The notes under the pieces: model-generated
Seen by the model: the letters and a program-made list of their open reading frames with translations, nothing else
What the model was told of the DNA's origin: nothing
The model's database searches: none
Source: Batrachochytrium dendrobatidis JAM81
Lineage: Eukaryota; Chytridiomycota; Chytridiomycetes; Rhizophydiales
Direction: 5' to 3'
Assembly (NCBI RefSeq): GCF_000203795.2
Contig: NW_006281099.1
Location: 1,801,774 to 1,865,773 of the forward strand
DNA: 64,000 nucleotides
Part shown: positions 1 through 12,619 of the stretch, in pieces
Layout of the letters: each line of letters opens with the position of its first letter
How positions within the stretch are numbered: the first letter of the stretch is position 1
Program-made: the position numbers and the translations under genes

Positions 1-21
1 TCTGATCATTCGATTGAATAG

Positions 22-370
22 ATATTTAATGAGCCATCTGAGGAATATGCCGAATCACTCAAGATTCATGCAGAACTGTCTCAACTTCCACCTACGGGAC
101 CATTTTGTAAGTAATGCCTGCATTTCTAGAAACTCGAATCATTTCATTTTGAATAGTGTCAACAGCTCACCCAAGTATCACTGACGTATCTGTTAAATAC
201 AACTGGAATACTCGACAGCATTACAAACGGAAGCAGATGAATTGCAGCAGCTAGAAGCCATCTATAACAAACTTAACTCGGATCTGGAGAAACAGAACCA
301 AACATACAGGAAAACAGAGCAAGAGTTGCGACTTATTCAAGCAGAACTTGTTGAACTCGAACGCCAATAA
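22..370 (+). CDS. 3' end of a coiled-coil protein (possibly THOC7-like)
   Basis: Only the last two exons are in the window: 22-106 (after an acceptor TAG at 19-21) and 219-370, stop TAA at 368-370. The donor GTAAGT at 107 and the acceptor CAG at 216-218 join in phase, TTT T + CA. The encoded tail runs through SEEYAESLKIHAEL and a PPTGPF turn into a heptad-rich coiled coil (DELQQLEAIYNKL...) and ends ELVELERQ. The order (an EY helix, a short Pro-containing break, then a coiled coil ending in an EL-rich helix) recalls THO complex subunit 7, an mRNA-export factor, but the match is from memory and weak. It converges with LSM12, 139 nt away. The 5' part lies outside the window. Confidence 0.5.
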
Positions 371-509
371 AGCATTATATAAAGCGGTACACTATATTTA
401 GTTTGAATATCCCTTGGAATCTTCAATAGATGCTGCAATCAATGCATTATCAGCCAGATTCGCAAAATAGAACAGTGATATGAATTTGAACTGTAAGCAG
501 GTGTAATAT

Positions 510-1390
510 TTATGGCTTTATTGGTAATCCAAGACGAGTTCTTTCTCCTTGAAGCACTTTTTTTACACGCTCCAGCGTACCAGGTGCACCTTTTGATGGT
601 AGCAGTCTGCACATGACAGCTGTGTAAGGAGGTGCGATCGTGACCTCGTCCATGACTACAATTAACTTGTCTTTCCAAATCACTGGAAGAGTTTTACTCA
701 ACGCATCAAAAATGTCCTATGATTAGAGTTGCATTCACAAGTTCCGATAGATCCGATTTCAAAAATGCATCCAAGCCAAAAACAGTCAAATTAGAATTTG
801 ATTAAGCACAAATGTACTATGCAATAAATCATCAAGCCTATCAGTTTTACCTGTGCCTCAGTCGAAACATCGATGCCGATCCGAGCATTCTGCTCAATAG
901 CAGCACGAACAGCCTGTTCCTCTCGTTGCTGCACCTGTTCGAGAGAGATCGGAATGAGAGGCATCAGGGGAGGTATCGGGTTAGGTGCCTTTATATCAGA
1001 AGGGTCGGCAGTGATGGACTTGATAGCAGACAGTTTGAGATAATGCAAGTCTACATGAGTAACAGGGTTGTCGGAAAGATTATCAGGTGAGTTGGGTTCA
1101 CTGGTAGATTTCAATGAAGAATCAGCAGTAGATTCATGTTTGGATAAACCAGAAGTATTGCTAGATGCAAGAGAAGGCTGCTGTAGTGAACGCGGATGCT
1201 GTCCAGCAGCAAAAGTAGCGATACTTTGAAGAACCAGCAAGCCAGACTCTGGATCATAAGCAAAAACTTGACCTTGCAGAATCTTGTCAAGAACAGTAAC
1301 AACCTGCACCCACACACCGATAGCAGCGGAAGGATTTGAGCCAGCGGCGGGAATAGCAGCCACAATGGCTTCAGTAAAAGTGTTTTCCAT
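510..1390 (-). CDS. LSM12: LSM12-like protein (LSm plus anticodon-binding AD domain)
   Basis: Two exons, 851-1390 and 510-716, split by an intron with donor GTAAAA and acceptor ATAG; 248 residues. The N-terminal half carries an LSm-like fold (GVWVQVVTVLDKILQGQV, then FAYDPESGLLVLQ). The C-terminal half has the AD signature REEQAVRAAIEQNARIGIDV and, after the intron, DIFDALSKTLP...IVVMDEVTIAPPY...LERVKKVLQGER. LSM12 is an RNA-associated LSm family member linked to mRNA turnover and ataxin-2 complexes in other eukaryotes. I chose the ATG at 1388-1390 (MENTFTEA) because homologues begin close to the LSm strand. An in-frame upstream start at 1477 would add 29 unlike residues. The long linker is Ser/Pro/Asn-rich. 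Confidence 0.85.
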
Positions 1391-1645
1391 GTTTTGAGAA
1401 TGCAGCTCAACAGTAGATTCGGTTGATGGGAGCAGCAGACAACCCAGACAGTCGAGTAGAACTCGATGAAATTTCACTCAATTCATCATGCAGATTAGGG
1501 GCTTGTTCGGTAAAACACTCCATCTACCCACCAAAATATATCGACTGTTTCTATCGACGCGATCGTGTTTATTTTATTCAAGCTTTCTTGTTTCCTTGTA
1601 TAATATTGGTGTGGATGGCAAGCCCATGATACTGAAGTATTGAAA

Positions 1646-4644
1646 ATGAATTCAAAATCATCACTTATAAATACATCTCACTCTGAAAACTTGAGTAACA
1701 CGCTACCAGGAGATTCACCTATCTTTCAGCAATCTGTCACTGCTGATTTGTCTACTCGGGATAATATATTCGATTCACAAGGTAGCCAAGACTCGGCATC
1801 AGTGTTGACTTGCCCCTCAATACAACCTACAACCTCTTCTACAGATCACGCATATTCACAGTTGCTTGCGGCATCATCACCCTATACTGTGGCTGAAGAA
1901 GCAAATCCATCACTTGATTCTGCTGGAAACATCCTTTTAAAAAAAGGTAATAGCCATGATACCTTGCATGAAGAACCACATCTACAAGGTGTACAAATGT
2001 CTGATTTGAAAAATAAAAGGCATCCGCCACGCACATCCATGTCTGTAGCCGGACAAGAAACAAATAAACAACCATTGTCACAGCTCAACAATGTGCAAGG
2101 ACTTTCAATTCCCCAAAATAGTAGTATGCAAAAAAACGATCCAAAGGAAACACAGAGTATAGATGCACAACCAACCAGTGATTTTCAAGCAGATAATATA
2201 CAGCAAGGTATGCTATATCCTGACACACGGTCTAGGGAATTGACAACAGCCTGTGAAGAAACCAATAAAAACACATGCCAGGTATGCAACGATTGATGTC
2301 AACTCATTCATCAATCATAAAAGTATAAGTTTGGTTATTTATTATAATAATTCTATCACGCTGTGCAATACTAATACATACTGTTTCAATCAACTTCAGC
2401 ATATATCCCAAGTCATGCTGCAATCAATACAAGCTGATATATTGAAAGCAAATCCAGTCAATTCAAACGTGATGGCATCCTCCTTATATACACAAGCCGA
2501 TACAACCGAACCCAACTCGGACACAGATTGTATTACTCTTCCAGCTGAGCAATCACAAACTGATGCAGACATAGATGTTCAAAACAGTATACAATCTACC
2601 ATAGATTCAACCCAAGCAGTAGCTTATATGAAAACTAATACTACAAAATCAATCAGACAATCTATATTAATGGAAACAAGCCCAACCAGCAACAAAGCAT
2701 CTGAATCAACAGATTGTCCAACGCATTCAGGCTGTCATAACCACACACGAATTTCTTCTGCATTAATCAACAAAGAGGTTGCATCAAGTAAGTATATACC
2801 GCGCCGAAAACCCCGATCACAACCACCCAACAGCAAAAAAGCACCCCCATTACCTCCAACACCACCCGAAGTTCATCCTCCAATTGCTAAAAACCCAATT
2901 TTTAACATTTCACCCAGCATTCTCCTCAAAAACCTATTACAAGTACACGAACTTCCTACAAAATCATCCTACACAAGAATTCGTCACACAGCAAAAATAT
3001 CTAGTCGACCAACAGTACGATTGGATAAAACATGCAAATTTGATGTGAGCAACAGTAACGATGCTACAATGTCAAATTGCGATGACCAGTTTTCAAATAT
3101 GGGGTTGGTGGAAGGACCTTATTATATACATCCATGGGTGACCCATCCAACTCAAGGCTCAAACATACATCACCAGAATCAAAAACCCCATGAAAGGGAT
3201 GAACCCTTGTCAATGGTAGATATCGATTCAAATTTGATTGCGCAATATCGAGATGAATCGGCTGCAGTGCAATCAACAGGACGACGAAGATTAGTCGAGA
3301 TGCCAACAAATGGGTCAGTTATGTCGTTGACAGAGTTTCAACATGCTCTGAAGAATGAAGACTTTAGAGATTTGGCGCACGGAATCGTTCCTATTACAAG
3401 ATATACCCCATGTTTGACTAGAGATATTGACGATTTGGATCATGACAAACCTTGTGAACTCAAAAACTTGAAATCGCCAAGCCGGAAAGAAACCATCCAG
3501 TCCAACGATAAACTTGGCATTACTTCTAATCTAAAACATAATGAAAAAATCAAGTGCACGAACAAAAAAGATTCCCGAAATTGTTCTGACCAAAATAAAC
3601 CACGCGCGAGGTTGATCACGTCCAATTCTACCAAGATAAAGCTGCATACGTTTAACTGCAACGAAATGCTAGAGCAAATAGCCAGTCAACCTATTTGCAA
3701 TGGCACATTGTGTCCCAGAACTTCAAGCAGGACCGGTGGGCACAAGTCACCTCAACAAGAAAAAACAGAACCTACTCCAAGACCATTGATAAAGAATGTG
3801 TCTGAACTAGCTAAAAAACATCCAAGTGAAAAAGTAAAGATTGATGCCGTCAAAGTAAAAGACAAGGCTGTTGATATTGAAAAATGGACTCAAAACGCAC
3901 AGGTACATCTGGCAGAGCAAGATCCAGTCAGTGAATCATCATCGATTGTAAAGCTTGATAATCCACCAACCGACAGCACTGATCAAAACCATAGTCAATT
4001 AGTAGCACGACCACTGCATTTTGAACGAAGTCCATCACATCCAATGGGATCCGCCAATTCATCCACGGCAATTCAACTCTTGAAACAAGATTCTGTTAAT
4101 TCAATCGTATCGGCCTATACTGTCACTAGATTGATTGCGCCATTACCAGTGCGATTACCCTCCCTGCCAATCTATCTTAAAAGCTCAATGCTTACACCCG
4201 CATCGTTGTTGAAGCCCAAAACACGAGAAGAGAGATTGCACTGGTTGTTTTCAAAAGAATACCCTATGATTCAGGTTTACTCGAAAGAAATAATCAAGTC
4301 AGAATCAATACCAAACCATTCAAATTCACCCAAAGAGTAAGTTGATTTTCATGTTTTAGCAAGATTATGATGCATGGCATGGGTCAAGCAATCTAAACTG
4401 ATACCCACTGCAATCTCAATTGAATCACATACTGTCATTGTATAGGTTGCCATATATTGTTATACAGTCCAAGCACAGCAGTATGAGCAAACAGATATTC
4501 ATGGCAGATCATAGACTCAAAATGCCAGGTATATCCTCAAAAGGCCATCAAACTGCGCTGGATGATCGAAAAGAGTGCATAGCTAGAGCACAAAAACAAG
4601 CCATGAAACTACGCAATGCACTCAAAACATCACGTTATGAGTAG
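1646..4644 (+). CDS. Large low-complexity Ser/Thr/Asn-rich orphan protein
   Basis: Three exons, 1646-2281, 2400-4336 and 4446-4644, join in phase (CAG|CAT; GA|G) to give 923 residues. I do not recognise it. It is Ser/Thr/Gln/Asn-rich, with a basic proline-rich stretch (PPNSKKAPPLPPTPPEVHPP) near the middle that could bind SH3 or WW domains. The C-terminal part is better ordered: TREERLHWLFSKEYPMIQVY, then a basic helical tail DDRKECIARAQKQAMKLRNA. Correct splice phase at both junctions and 3 kb of coding sequence support a real gene. It diverges from LSM12 (255 nt between starts) and converges with the PKA gene (134 nt). Role unknown; scaffold or regulatory protein is only a guess from composition. 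Confidence 0.7.
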
Positions 4645-4778
4645 CTAAACGATGATGTGGACTGTATCTGTAGCTTTTAATCGAAAAAACAATCAGACCA
4701 ACCAGTTTGCAGAGTATACACCCATAGAAAATAAAAACAAAATTGAAACAAAACAAGAGAATATATTGTGACAGTAAA

Positions 4779-6818
4779 TTAAAAGTCCTATTGAATAAAA
4801 AGTATAGATTGAATTAATGACATGATATCAATACAAACAAGCAGAATGGCTAAATCATGCAACATACCTTGAACAAGTGTTGAAAAGGTTCCAAAGGGAT
4901 CGAGCTGTTGGTTTCATCAACCGTCTCAGAATATGATTCAAAATTACGAGTATCAGCTGGATGACTATAGACTGGAACAATGGGTGCCCCAATCCGTCTA
5001 TCCAAAATGGCTTGCCAATCCACCCCCTGAAACCATTTATGTGCTCGAACATCCTGCGCTCCATCCTATGGTTTTAAAGCATACAGTAAGATGAATATCC
5101 TGACAAGTTTTCAAACCGCTCACATATCGAGCAGGAAATATACACTATACCTTTAGATTTCCCAATCGACGTGACCGATCTGGAGTAAGCAATCGTTTAA
5201 TAAACTCGCGAGCATCCAGATCAATATGCGACGGAAAGGCAATACGGCCTTGCAAAATCTTTTCATAAATTCCAAAAGGATTGTCGTCAAAAAACGGTGG
5301 ATACCTGCAGATACATTTTCAAATATTGTGCAAGTGATTAGTATGCCGAATACTTTAATTTTAGAAATACCATCTGTAAGATAATGACTTACCCAGCTAG
5401 CATTTCAAAAACCAAAATACCCAGAGCCCACCAGTCGACAGCTTTACCGTGCCCCTTTGATTGAATAATTTCAGGAGCAAGATATTCAGGTGTACCACAC
5501 AACGTCCATGTTCTAATGAAATTGAAATGGGTCAATTTATGGAGTTATAAGTTGAATATAGTACACAATTCAACGCACCTGTCATGTACAACTTTGGCAA
5601 ATCCAAAATCTGTCAATTTAATGTTTCCATTGATGTCGAGAAGCTAGAAAATAGATTGATTAGAAAAGCAGTAAAACATGAGCAAAGCAGTCTTGAACCC
5701 ACCAAGTTTTCAGGCTTTAAATCACGGTATATGATGTCTGTGGAGTGAAGGTAGTCGAGAGCAAGAGTGATTTGCGATGCATAGAATTTGGTCATATCAT
5801 TGCTAAAGCGACCAGCGCGACGCAAGTGTGAAAAAAGCTCACCGCCAACTACATATTCTTCAAGCATATAGACATTTTGCTGATCTTGAAATGTACAGAG
5901 TCTAAAAGGTAGAATCGAATGGTTGTGTTGGCAAAATTTGTTTAGAACATGTTGGACCTCCACAAACCCATGCAGCAAAGACTTACAGATTGACAATGAA
6001 GGGGAAGCGAATTGCAGAAAGAATGGTTTTTTCGGAAATAATGTGTTCTACCTGCTTAAGACGAACCACCTCAATTTTTCGTAGCATTTTCATGGCATAG
6101 TGTTTAGAAGAGCCCTTGAGCTGACACAAGTATACACGACCAAATGTGCCGGTTCCTGTAGAAATCAATAATCATTTCAGGGTTAGACAAGTCATCAACA
6201 TACAGTATGAATTTAAAAAATAGAATGATGGAATGCAACCCTCTTTTAATGCACGATTGCAATAAATTTGGAGAGCATTTATAAGCTGAAACGCCAATGT
6301 GAATGTTTCATAAAGTGGTGTTTTTCAAGACAATTATGGCCGTACAGTACCAATGCGTGATACTGATGGAGAGTAAAAACAGCATCAAGTCTGGTATCTA
6401 AACAAGCAACAATGAAGATAAAAACACAATTCATACCCAGAGTCTTGACAAGTTGAAAGTCGGACACTTTATAGCCAAAACGGCCACCGTTAGTGGGAGA
6501 TAAGATTGGAGGTGATATTCCTCCAGAATATGGTGATTGTGACGAGACAGCAGCAGCACAATTCACATCAATGGACACAACAGGACTTGCGACAGGGGGT
6601 CCAGTTGACGACAGTGCAGGAGCAGGAGCAGGATTCAAAGCGGATGCACCAGTAATTGAAGCAGGACGCTCAGGAGCAGTATGAGCAGAAGATAGCGAGG
6701 CTAGTGAACCAGTGGATGCTGTAAGTTTATGACGATGCTGTGAATGCGAAGAGTTTGAGACTGTGCTTGCAGGAGGAGTAGCAGTCGATTGCACAGGAGA
6801 ATGGGCGGCCATTATCAT
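4779..6818 (-). CDS. cAMP-dependent protein kinase catalytic subunit (PKA)
   Basis: Eight exons: 6437-6818, 5987-6155, 5703-5901, 5579-5643, 5393-5512, 5151-5304, 4868-5065 and a 9-nt last exon 4779-4787; 431 residues. It is an AGC serine/threonine kinase, the effector of cAMP signalling. Visible motifs: glycine loop LGTGTFGRV (~127-135), VAIK lysine in HYAMKM (~K150), YRDLKPEN (~242-249), TDFGFAK (~261-267), activation loop [15 protein letters not shown] with the predicted phospho-Thr near 275, and a C-terminal FKDF that caps the hydrophobic pocket in PKA. The last two residues (DF) and the stop are on the 9-nt exon. The ~120-residue N-terminal extension is Ala/Ser/Pro-rich, as in fungal PKAs. 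Start at MIMAAHS; MAAHS (6812) is equally possible. Confidence 0.93.
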
Positions 6819-7863
6819 ATTAGAACAAGTATGTACTAGGAAATCAACAAGGTTAGAGTCAATGGCTTGATTATAGAAAAGTGCAAGTCGAAGCAAACAA
6901 GTCAAGTTGAAGCTTAACAATCGTGCTAAGAGAACAGGATTCTCTTGAGCATTCTTGCCATGAATTCATAATTATGCATCAACAGTTGCTCAACTCAATG
7001 GCTGCTTAATCAACAGCATGCTGATTGTCTACATCATCAAGACTGCGTGCACATTAAAATATACCTTTTGTTTATAGACTCGTAGGAACGTAATCAGAGA
7101 CACAAGCGATTGAATGCGTTGATATTACAATGTAGAACAGCAGAGTTGTTGGCAAGGCTTATATAGAAACCAAATAGTTATTAATATTGCATGAAAATCA
7201 AACCCAAAAAAACCCTCAATTTTGGCGCGTTGAATCGAGTTTTAGAATCATAATTGAATCGAGCCAGTCAGCCACAGAAGTGCAGTTTCTGCAATGCTAA
7301 TTCGCATTGGTTTCATATGTGCATAATGAATTATCGCTTATTGAACAGGGTTTTGCTCTTTGTATTCATGTCATGTGCTGACATGGATTTTTGGATCGTG
7401 AGTTGGATGTACAGCTCAGAACCATGTCGATCCTCGTGTGTCATGTAACTTGGTAATCAAAAGTCTTTTGATATTCTCGGTTTATATTTAGCCAAAATAT
7501 ACCATCAAGCTGAGTATTTTTGATGAACAAGAAATTAACAATCACAGTATTAAGGAATCTTGAATGTCAGCTAAATTGACTGTGCAAGGTTTTACAAAAG
7601 TAGAAACTTGGTTCCAAGTCGGTCATGACAATTGGGATTTGTTTTTGGAATGAAATGGTTTAAACCTCGAATACTGGCGAATGCGTAGAGTTTAAAAGAA
7701 CACTCAATCTAGTAAAATAAACGATTGCTATGACTTTACTAGATTTGAAGCATGATTTTACTATACAGCAACGTACTTGGTTCAAATAACTTGAATCTGC
7801 AGTATTGCAATTTATAGTTTTTCCCTTGAAAGTTCGTTTTGACATTTTGGGCTTGCAAGAATC
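6819..7863. promoter_or_regulatory. Divergent intergenic region, PKA / C2CD5
   Basis: About 1 kb between the divergent PKA and C2CD5 starts. I see no gene in it; short open frames here lack splice phase or family resemblance. A GC-rich island TTTTGGCGCG near 7220 resembles an E2F/MBF-type site, but a single match proves little. The rest is AT-rich with no repeat I could recognise. Confidence 0.4.
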
Positions 7864-10800
7864 ATGGTATGTAATGTTGGCTATACAAAGCTACATGAAC
7901 ATACTGACTGGTTTGATAAAACAATTTAAACGTCTTTAATTCCATGCACTCATACCGATGCTGTTACTAGCCATGCATTCTCAAAGTAAAGATTATTTCT
8001 GCTCGCAACCTACCCATTATGGATAGAACCACCGATTTGACTGGTAAGTGTCTGTGTCAAGGCTTGAGCTATTTCATTTGGCTTAACAGCTATTTAATTC
8101 ATATTGAATTTAGATGCTTTTGTGGAAGTCAAGTTTGCTGACTCGGGCACTTACAGAACTCAGATCCGTCGTCGCACTCTGAATCCAGTCTGGAATGAAG
8201 ACTTTCGATTTGTATGTAATTGCTGATTTTTTATAGCTGTGGTCCCATAAAGGCGCTGCGGTTGATGATTGCATATGTATTGGACTGCTGGGATATTGAA
8301 TTTTATGGTAAACTGTATACATGCATTTTAAGCTAATGCGTTTTTCGGATGTAGGAAGTGAGCGATGATGCCGATTTACAAAATGAGCCATTGGAACTTA
8401 AGGTTATGGACTATGACCAAATCACATATAACGATGCTATTGGCACTGTATTTATAGACCTCAATCCTCTACTAACTTGGGATTCTCCTGCACAAATATC
8501 TGGCTGGTTTCCAGTGTGAGTTGCAACTCTAGATCCATTCACCCCAGATTAAATTGACTGGAAATTGATATACATATTACTATATTTTATGTTAGATACG
8601 ATACACTTCTTGGTGTACGTGGCGAGTTGAATGCTCAAGTTAAACTACAGCTTTTTGGAGATATCAATCCATTCAAAGACTCATCTGCTGGTGTGCAGTT
8701 CTTTTCTGTTCCAACACCTCCACCCAATTATCAGATTGTATCTGTGCTTGGATTTGTGAGTGCTTTGGATGATGAAGATGATCCAGAATACGTGAGTTAA
8801 TATTGCATTTCAAGATGTAGCTGATGATGTACATAGTCAGGGTTTAACCGAATCTACTGTCTTAGCATTGGAGTGACAATTTTCGAACTCCAAGAAAATC
8901 CAACGAGGCTAGAACTCGAGTCATGTTCCGGCTATCTGGTCATATTCGACGTCAATTGGGTAAAAAAGTTCTTGAACTCAATGGAAATGCAGTTCTTGGA
9001 TTCAAACAGCTATTTGATTTGGAAGAGGACAATAAAACCATCACAGCGCGTGCAGTTGGGACTGCTGTAAAGCTTGTGTTTACCAGCAATGGCCAATGCA
9101 ATAACGATTTAGCTGCCTCTTCAGCATCACTCAAATCCGTTTCATTTGCAGGACAGCCTTTGCCACATGATATTGCCATGTTTGGATCGCCAACAATGCC
9201 ACCTACTCTGAATATGGCTAGTAATGCTGCGATAGAGCATATGGACAATATGGAAGCAGACGTACAGCATAACTTACCTCCACCGCTGATTGTCCCTTCA
9301 CATACTCCATGGAGACAATTAGACCAGGTTCCACTTACTTTGGAAGAATTTCCTCGTGGTGCTATCCTTGGCATCGGTGGTCTTGTATCTGCAGCCTCTG
9401 TTAAAGTACTGGATAAAGACGAGCGTGATGTGCGCAGTTCGTGGTGGAATGAGCTTCGCGATGAAATTAAATCTCATGCAAGAAGTCTTCGCTGTCCTTA
9501 TATTGTTGGATACACTGAGCAATGCAGCATCAATGAAGAACTAGCTGTTCTGCATTGCACAGGCACAGCAGCATGGGTAGATATTGCATTGTTTAATCCG
9601 ACAAATCTAGTTTCAAGTTTTGGTGTCAATTTAAATAGCAGCTCTGTGTGGAAGCCAGACTCTGCCGATTTGGGACGTGAATCTCTGCATCCAATTTCAT
9701 CGCCCTCAAAAAGTGTTACATTAACTTTAGGAGTAGAGTCACCTACTTCTTATGATGAAGCCAGTCATATACCCACGAATAGCCTTACTGGAGGTGCTTT
9801 GGACGTGGCACAAGCCTTGAATGGTATCGGCCCAAAAGATATCCCTTTACCTAAAAGGCAAGCATCAATACCTTTAGGCGAAGCCGGGACATCTGTTCCT
9901 CATCCATCTTTTCACCACAATGAGCGAAGTGAATCCACCAAGTTCAAGGTCAACAGTACACCACGCCGTGGATCCCAAATGTCAACAACAAAGGATGGAG
10001 AGGATTATCATTCGAACAAACATCGTGCCAAGAAACGGTTGAAGCACTTGGCATGTCGATCCAGTCATATTACTTACAGACGCAACGAGTCTCCGTTTCC
10101 CATGGCGCTTACTCGCTGTGGGATTTGTCGTCGTAAATACGTTCCAGAAATTCTTCTAACTACCATTGAGCTTCCTTCTGAATTGGAAACGATTGGAAAA
10201 GGAGTATTTATCGAGGCCCTTGTATGCAGACAAAAAAAACCTCGCATTGGAGAGGCAAGAGCTGTAAGCATAAGCGAGTCAATCCCATTTGCACAGTACG
10301 ATCTTCATCGTCAGCTCATGTACAAACTACGCATGTATGGACTGAATGCCATTTTTGGATTGCATATCCAGATTTCTATTGGCGAAAACTTGATGACTGC
10401 TGTAGCGACTGGAACCGCAGTCTATGTTCGGGCTTTACCCACACCACTTGCACTCAAAGTCATGCGTAATCTGGAAGTCGTTGACGAAGAAGATGAGAGA
10501 TTGATGGATCTGCAAAGAAAAATCATGATTCAGAGTGAAGCGAATCGCAAGAGAATTGAAGAGGCTTTGGAAACTGTTCGGCGTCGACGTGATGAAGAAC
10601 ATCCTGATCAAAGTGATTCTGACGACGATAGTGCATCATCAAAATCTGAATCTGATGATGAGATAGAATCTCCAACCACGGAGATAGGAGGTGGACCATC
10701 CAATCCTGGTGTATTGAATATGGCAGCTGAGCCCATTGGTGCATGTGGTTCAAATACTACTAATTTTCCCGGAAACAAATCACAAAATCAACAGTCTCAG

Positions 10801-12420
10801 CAACAGCGCGGCGTAGTTGTTCAGATTGACGATGAACAGGACGAGGATTTGGTTCTTTTTTTAGAGCAAACTTTTCCCGATGGATTTGAGCTTCTTACTA
10901 TTCAAAAGCCGCCCAACTTTCAATCGGTGATGAAGAATTTGCATAATTTTCAAATGGTAACTATGGTGAAGCAAGGGACAATCAATGCTGTGTCACATCA
11001 TCCGAATAGGCAGCTTGCAGGAATTTTTCGTGCTCTGCATCAAGAACTCCAATATCAGGTAGCTTACTTTTCTCCCTGCTATGTGACTGGAATCAAATAC
11101 AACGTGCAGCTACCTAAAGAACAAGGAGTTCAGGTGACTCTGCAAGCCATGGTGATTGGTGGACTCCCAAAATGTGTCGAAGGAGTCAAGGCTCCTGGAT
11201 TTACGCAGTCCAACTCAATCTTGAATTTGTTTGAGCAAGTGCTGCTATCGTCGCGTGCTACTGCTATCGATCGTCGTGTATCAACTCTACACCGTCAAAT
11301 GACATCTAGGTCTACTTCGTCGAATCTAGACGGTGCGTCCATCACATCAAGTATCCAGGACGATATGTTGTTTGGGCTTGATGAAGACTTGACTACAAAT
11401 GGCCAACGATACCAGGGATCTGCCACTGCTCTGCCACCCGTAGAAGGAATGTTTAGCAATTCATATGGTGCTCTTGGACCTAGTGGCGGTGGACTTAATT
11501 CAATTCTTGGCGGAGCAGCAAGTCGTCTTGGAGTAGTAACGGGTATCGTGTCTGGAATGGTAGCTAATATAACTGCAGGAAAAGGCAAACAAGATGGGAA
11601 TGCTTTGAGCGTACCAACTCGTACCAACTCGAACCCACAGAATGGCCCTGTATCCAATCAACAATCACAGCAGGGATTGCCTGCTCACCCAGAACTAATG
11701 GTCACAATTCCCAACTACAATGCATCGTCTATGCAATCCTTTCTTCAAAAAAACGTGGAACTTTCACCCAACTCGTGGATACCTCAAGCGAAAGTCACTC
11801 GTTTTTTAGGCAGACTGTCAATGCATTTTGTAAAAGAAGTCAATCTTGTTTACGATGGTATGTCAGGGAAGTTTGGAATGGGTGGATTCACGCATATGTT
11901 TCTTGCAGAGCTGTTTGCAGTGGTGAAAGCCCACACATTTGCTTTAGGTGGAAATGGGATTATTGGATTTTCAATGGACCAGGTGTTGTTTTCAGAAAGC
12001 CTCAAAAATTTAGGTTATGCTTTTGTGAGCGTTTCAGGGGACGTTGTTGTTTTGGAGTATTTACTTCCTGATGAAGATGCTGTGGCCAGTACTGAACAGT
12101 CCGAACCTACTTTATTGCTTGATGAAGGATCAAAAATAGCTGCTATTGACGCAAACGATTGTCCGACTTTGGGTTTGTCGACACCAGGTGCTCCAGATGC
12201 GTCGGGGCTACCTGTTTCCATACCAGATATAACAACGGAGTTGATTTCAAATCGTCCACCACCCAATACAGTAGCAGCTGTTTCTGCAACAAGCGCGACT
12301 CTTCCTGCCGACACTTCTATTCCCACCACATATACTGGCCGGGTGGTTGCGTTTGATGATTATGTCGTTGTTCCTCAGTGTGATTTTGCTACAGAGTTGT
12401 TTCAACGATCTTGCACCTAA
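7864..12420 (+). CDS. C2CD5: C2CD5-like C2-domain protein
   Basis: Six predicted exons: 7864-7866 (the ATG alone), 7971-8043, 8114-8211, 8355-8515, 8596-8791 and 8866-12420; 1361 residues. The protein opens with a C2 domain (LKVKIISARNLPIMDR, DAFVEVKF, LNPVWNEDF, VMDYDQ, IGTVFIDL), a Ca2+/phospholipid-binding fold. It then follows the C2CD5 (CDP138) plan: WFPVYDTLLGVRGEL, RTPRKSNEAR, VLELNGNAVLGF, and a conserved C-terminal block with NLVYDG, GMGGFTHMFLAE and GNGIIGF. Animal C2CD5 acts in insulin-stimulated GLUT4 vesicle fusion. Acidic/Ser-rich inserts make this copy longer than the ~1000-residue human protein. The ATG-only first exon is inferred: ATG at 7864 abuts GTATGT, and exon 2 continues MPCILKVKI like the human N-terminus. 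Confidence 0.88.
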
Positions 12421-12619
12421 TTGCTTAGTATTGATGCATTAAAGTTTCGTAGCACTTTTTACCTACCATTTGATGCCATTTCGGCGTGTACAGTATTAAT
12501 AAACAACTCTCAATTGACTTTTAAAACCACAATGCTGTATTGGATGGATACAAAGTCAACAGCGTTTATAAAGATCAAAAGCTGTATTTAAAATGATTTT
12601 CGTTCAATGGCAATCCGTT

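Noticed and set aside
1391..1477. N-terminal extension of LSM12 (MKFHRVLL...)
   Set aside because: Hydrophobic, signal-like residues unlike LSM12; more likely 5' UTR in an open frame.
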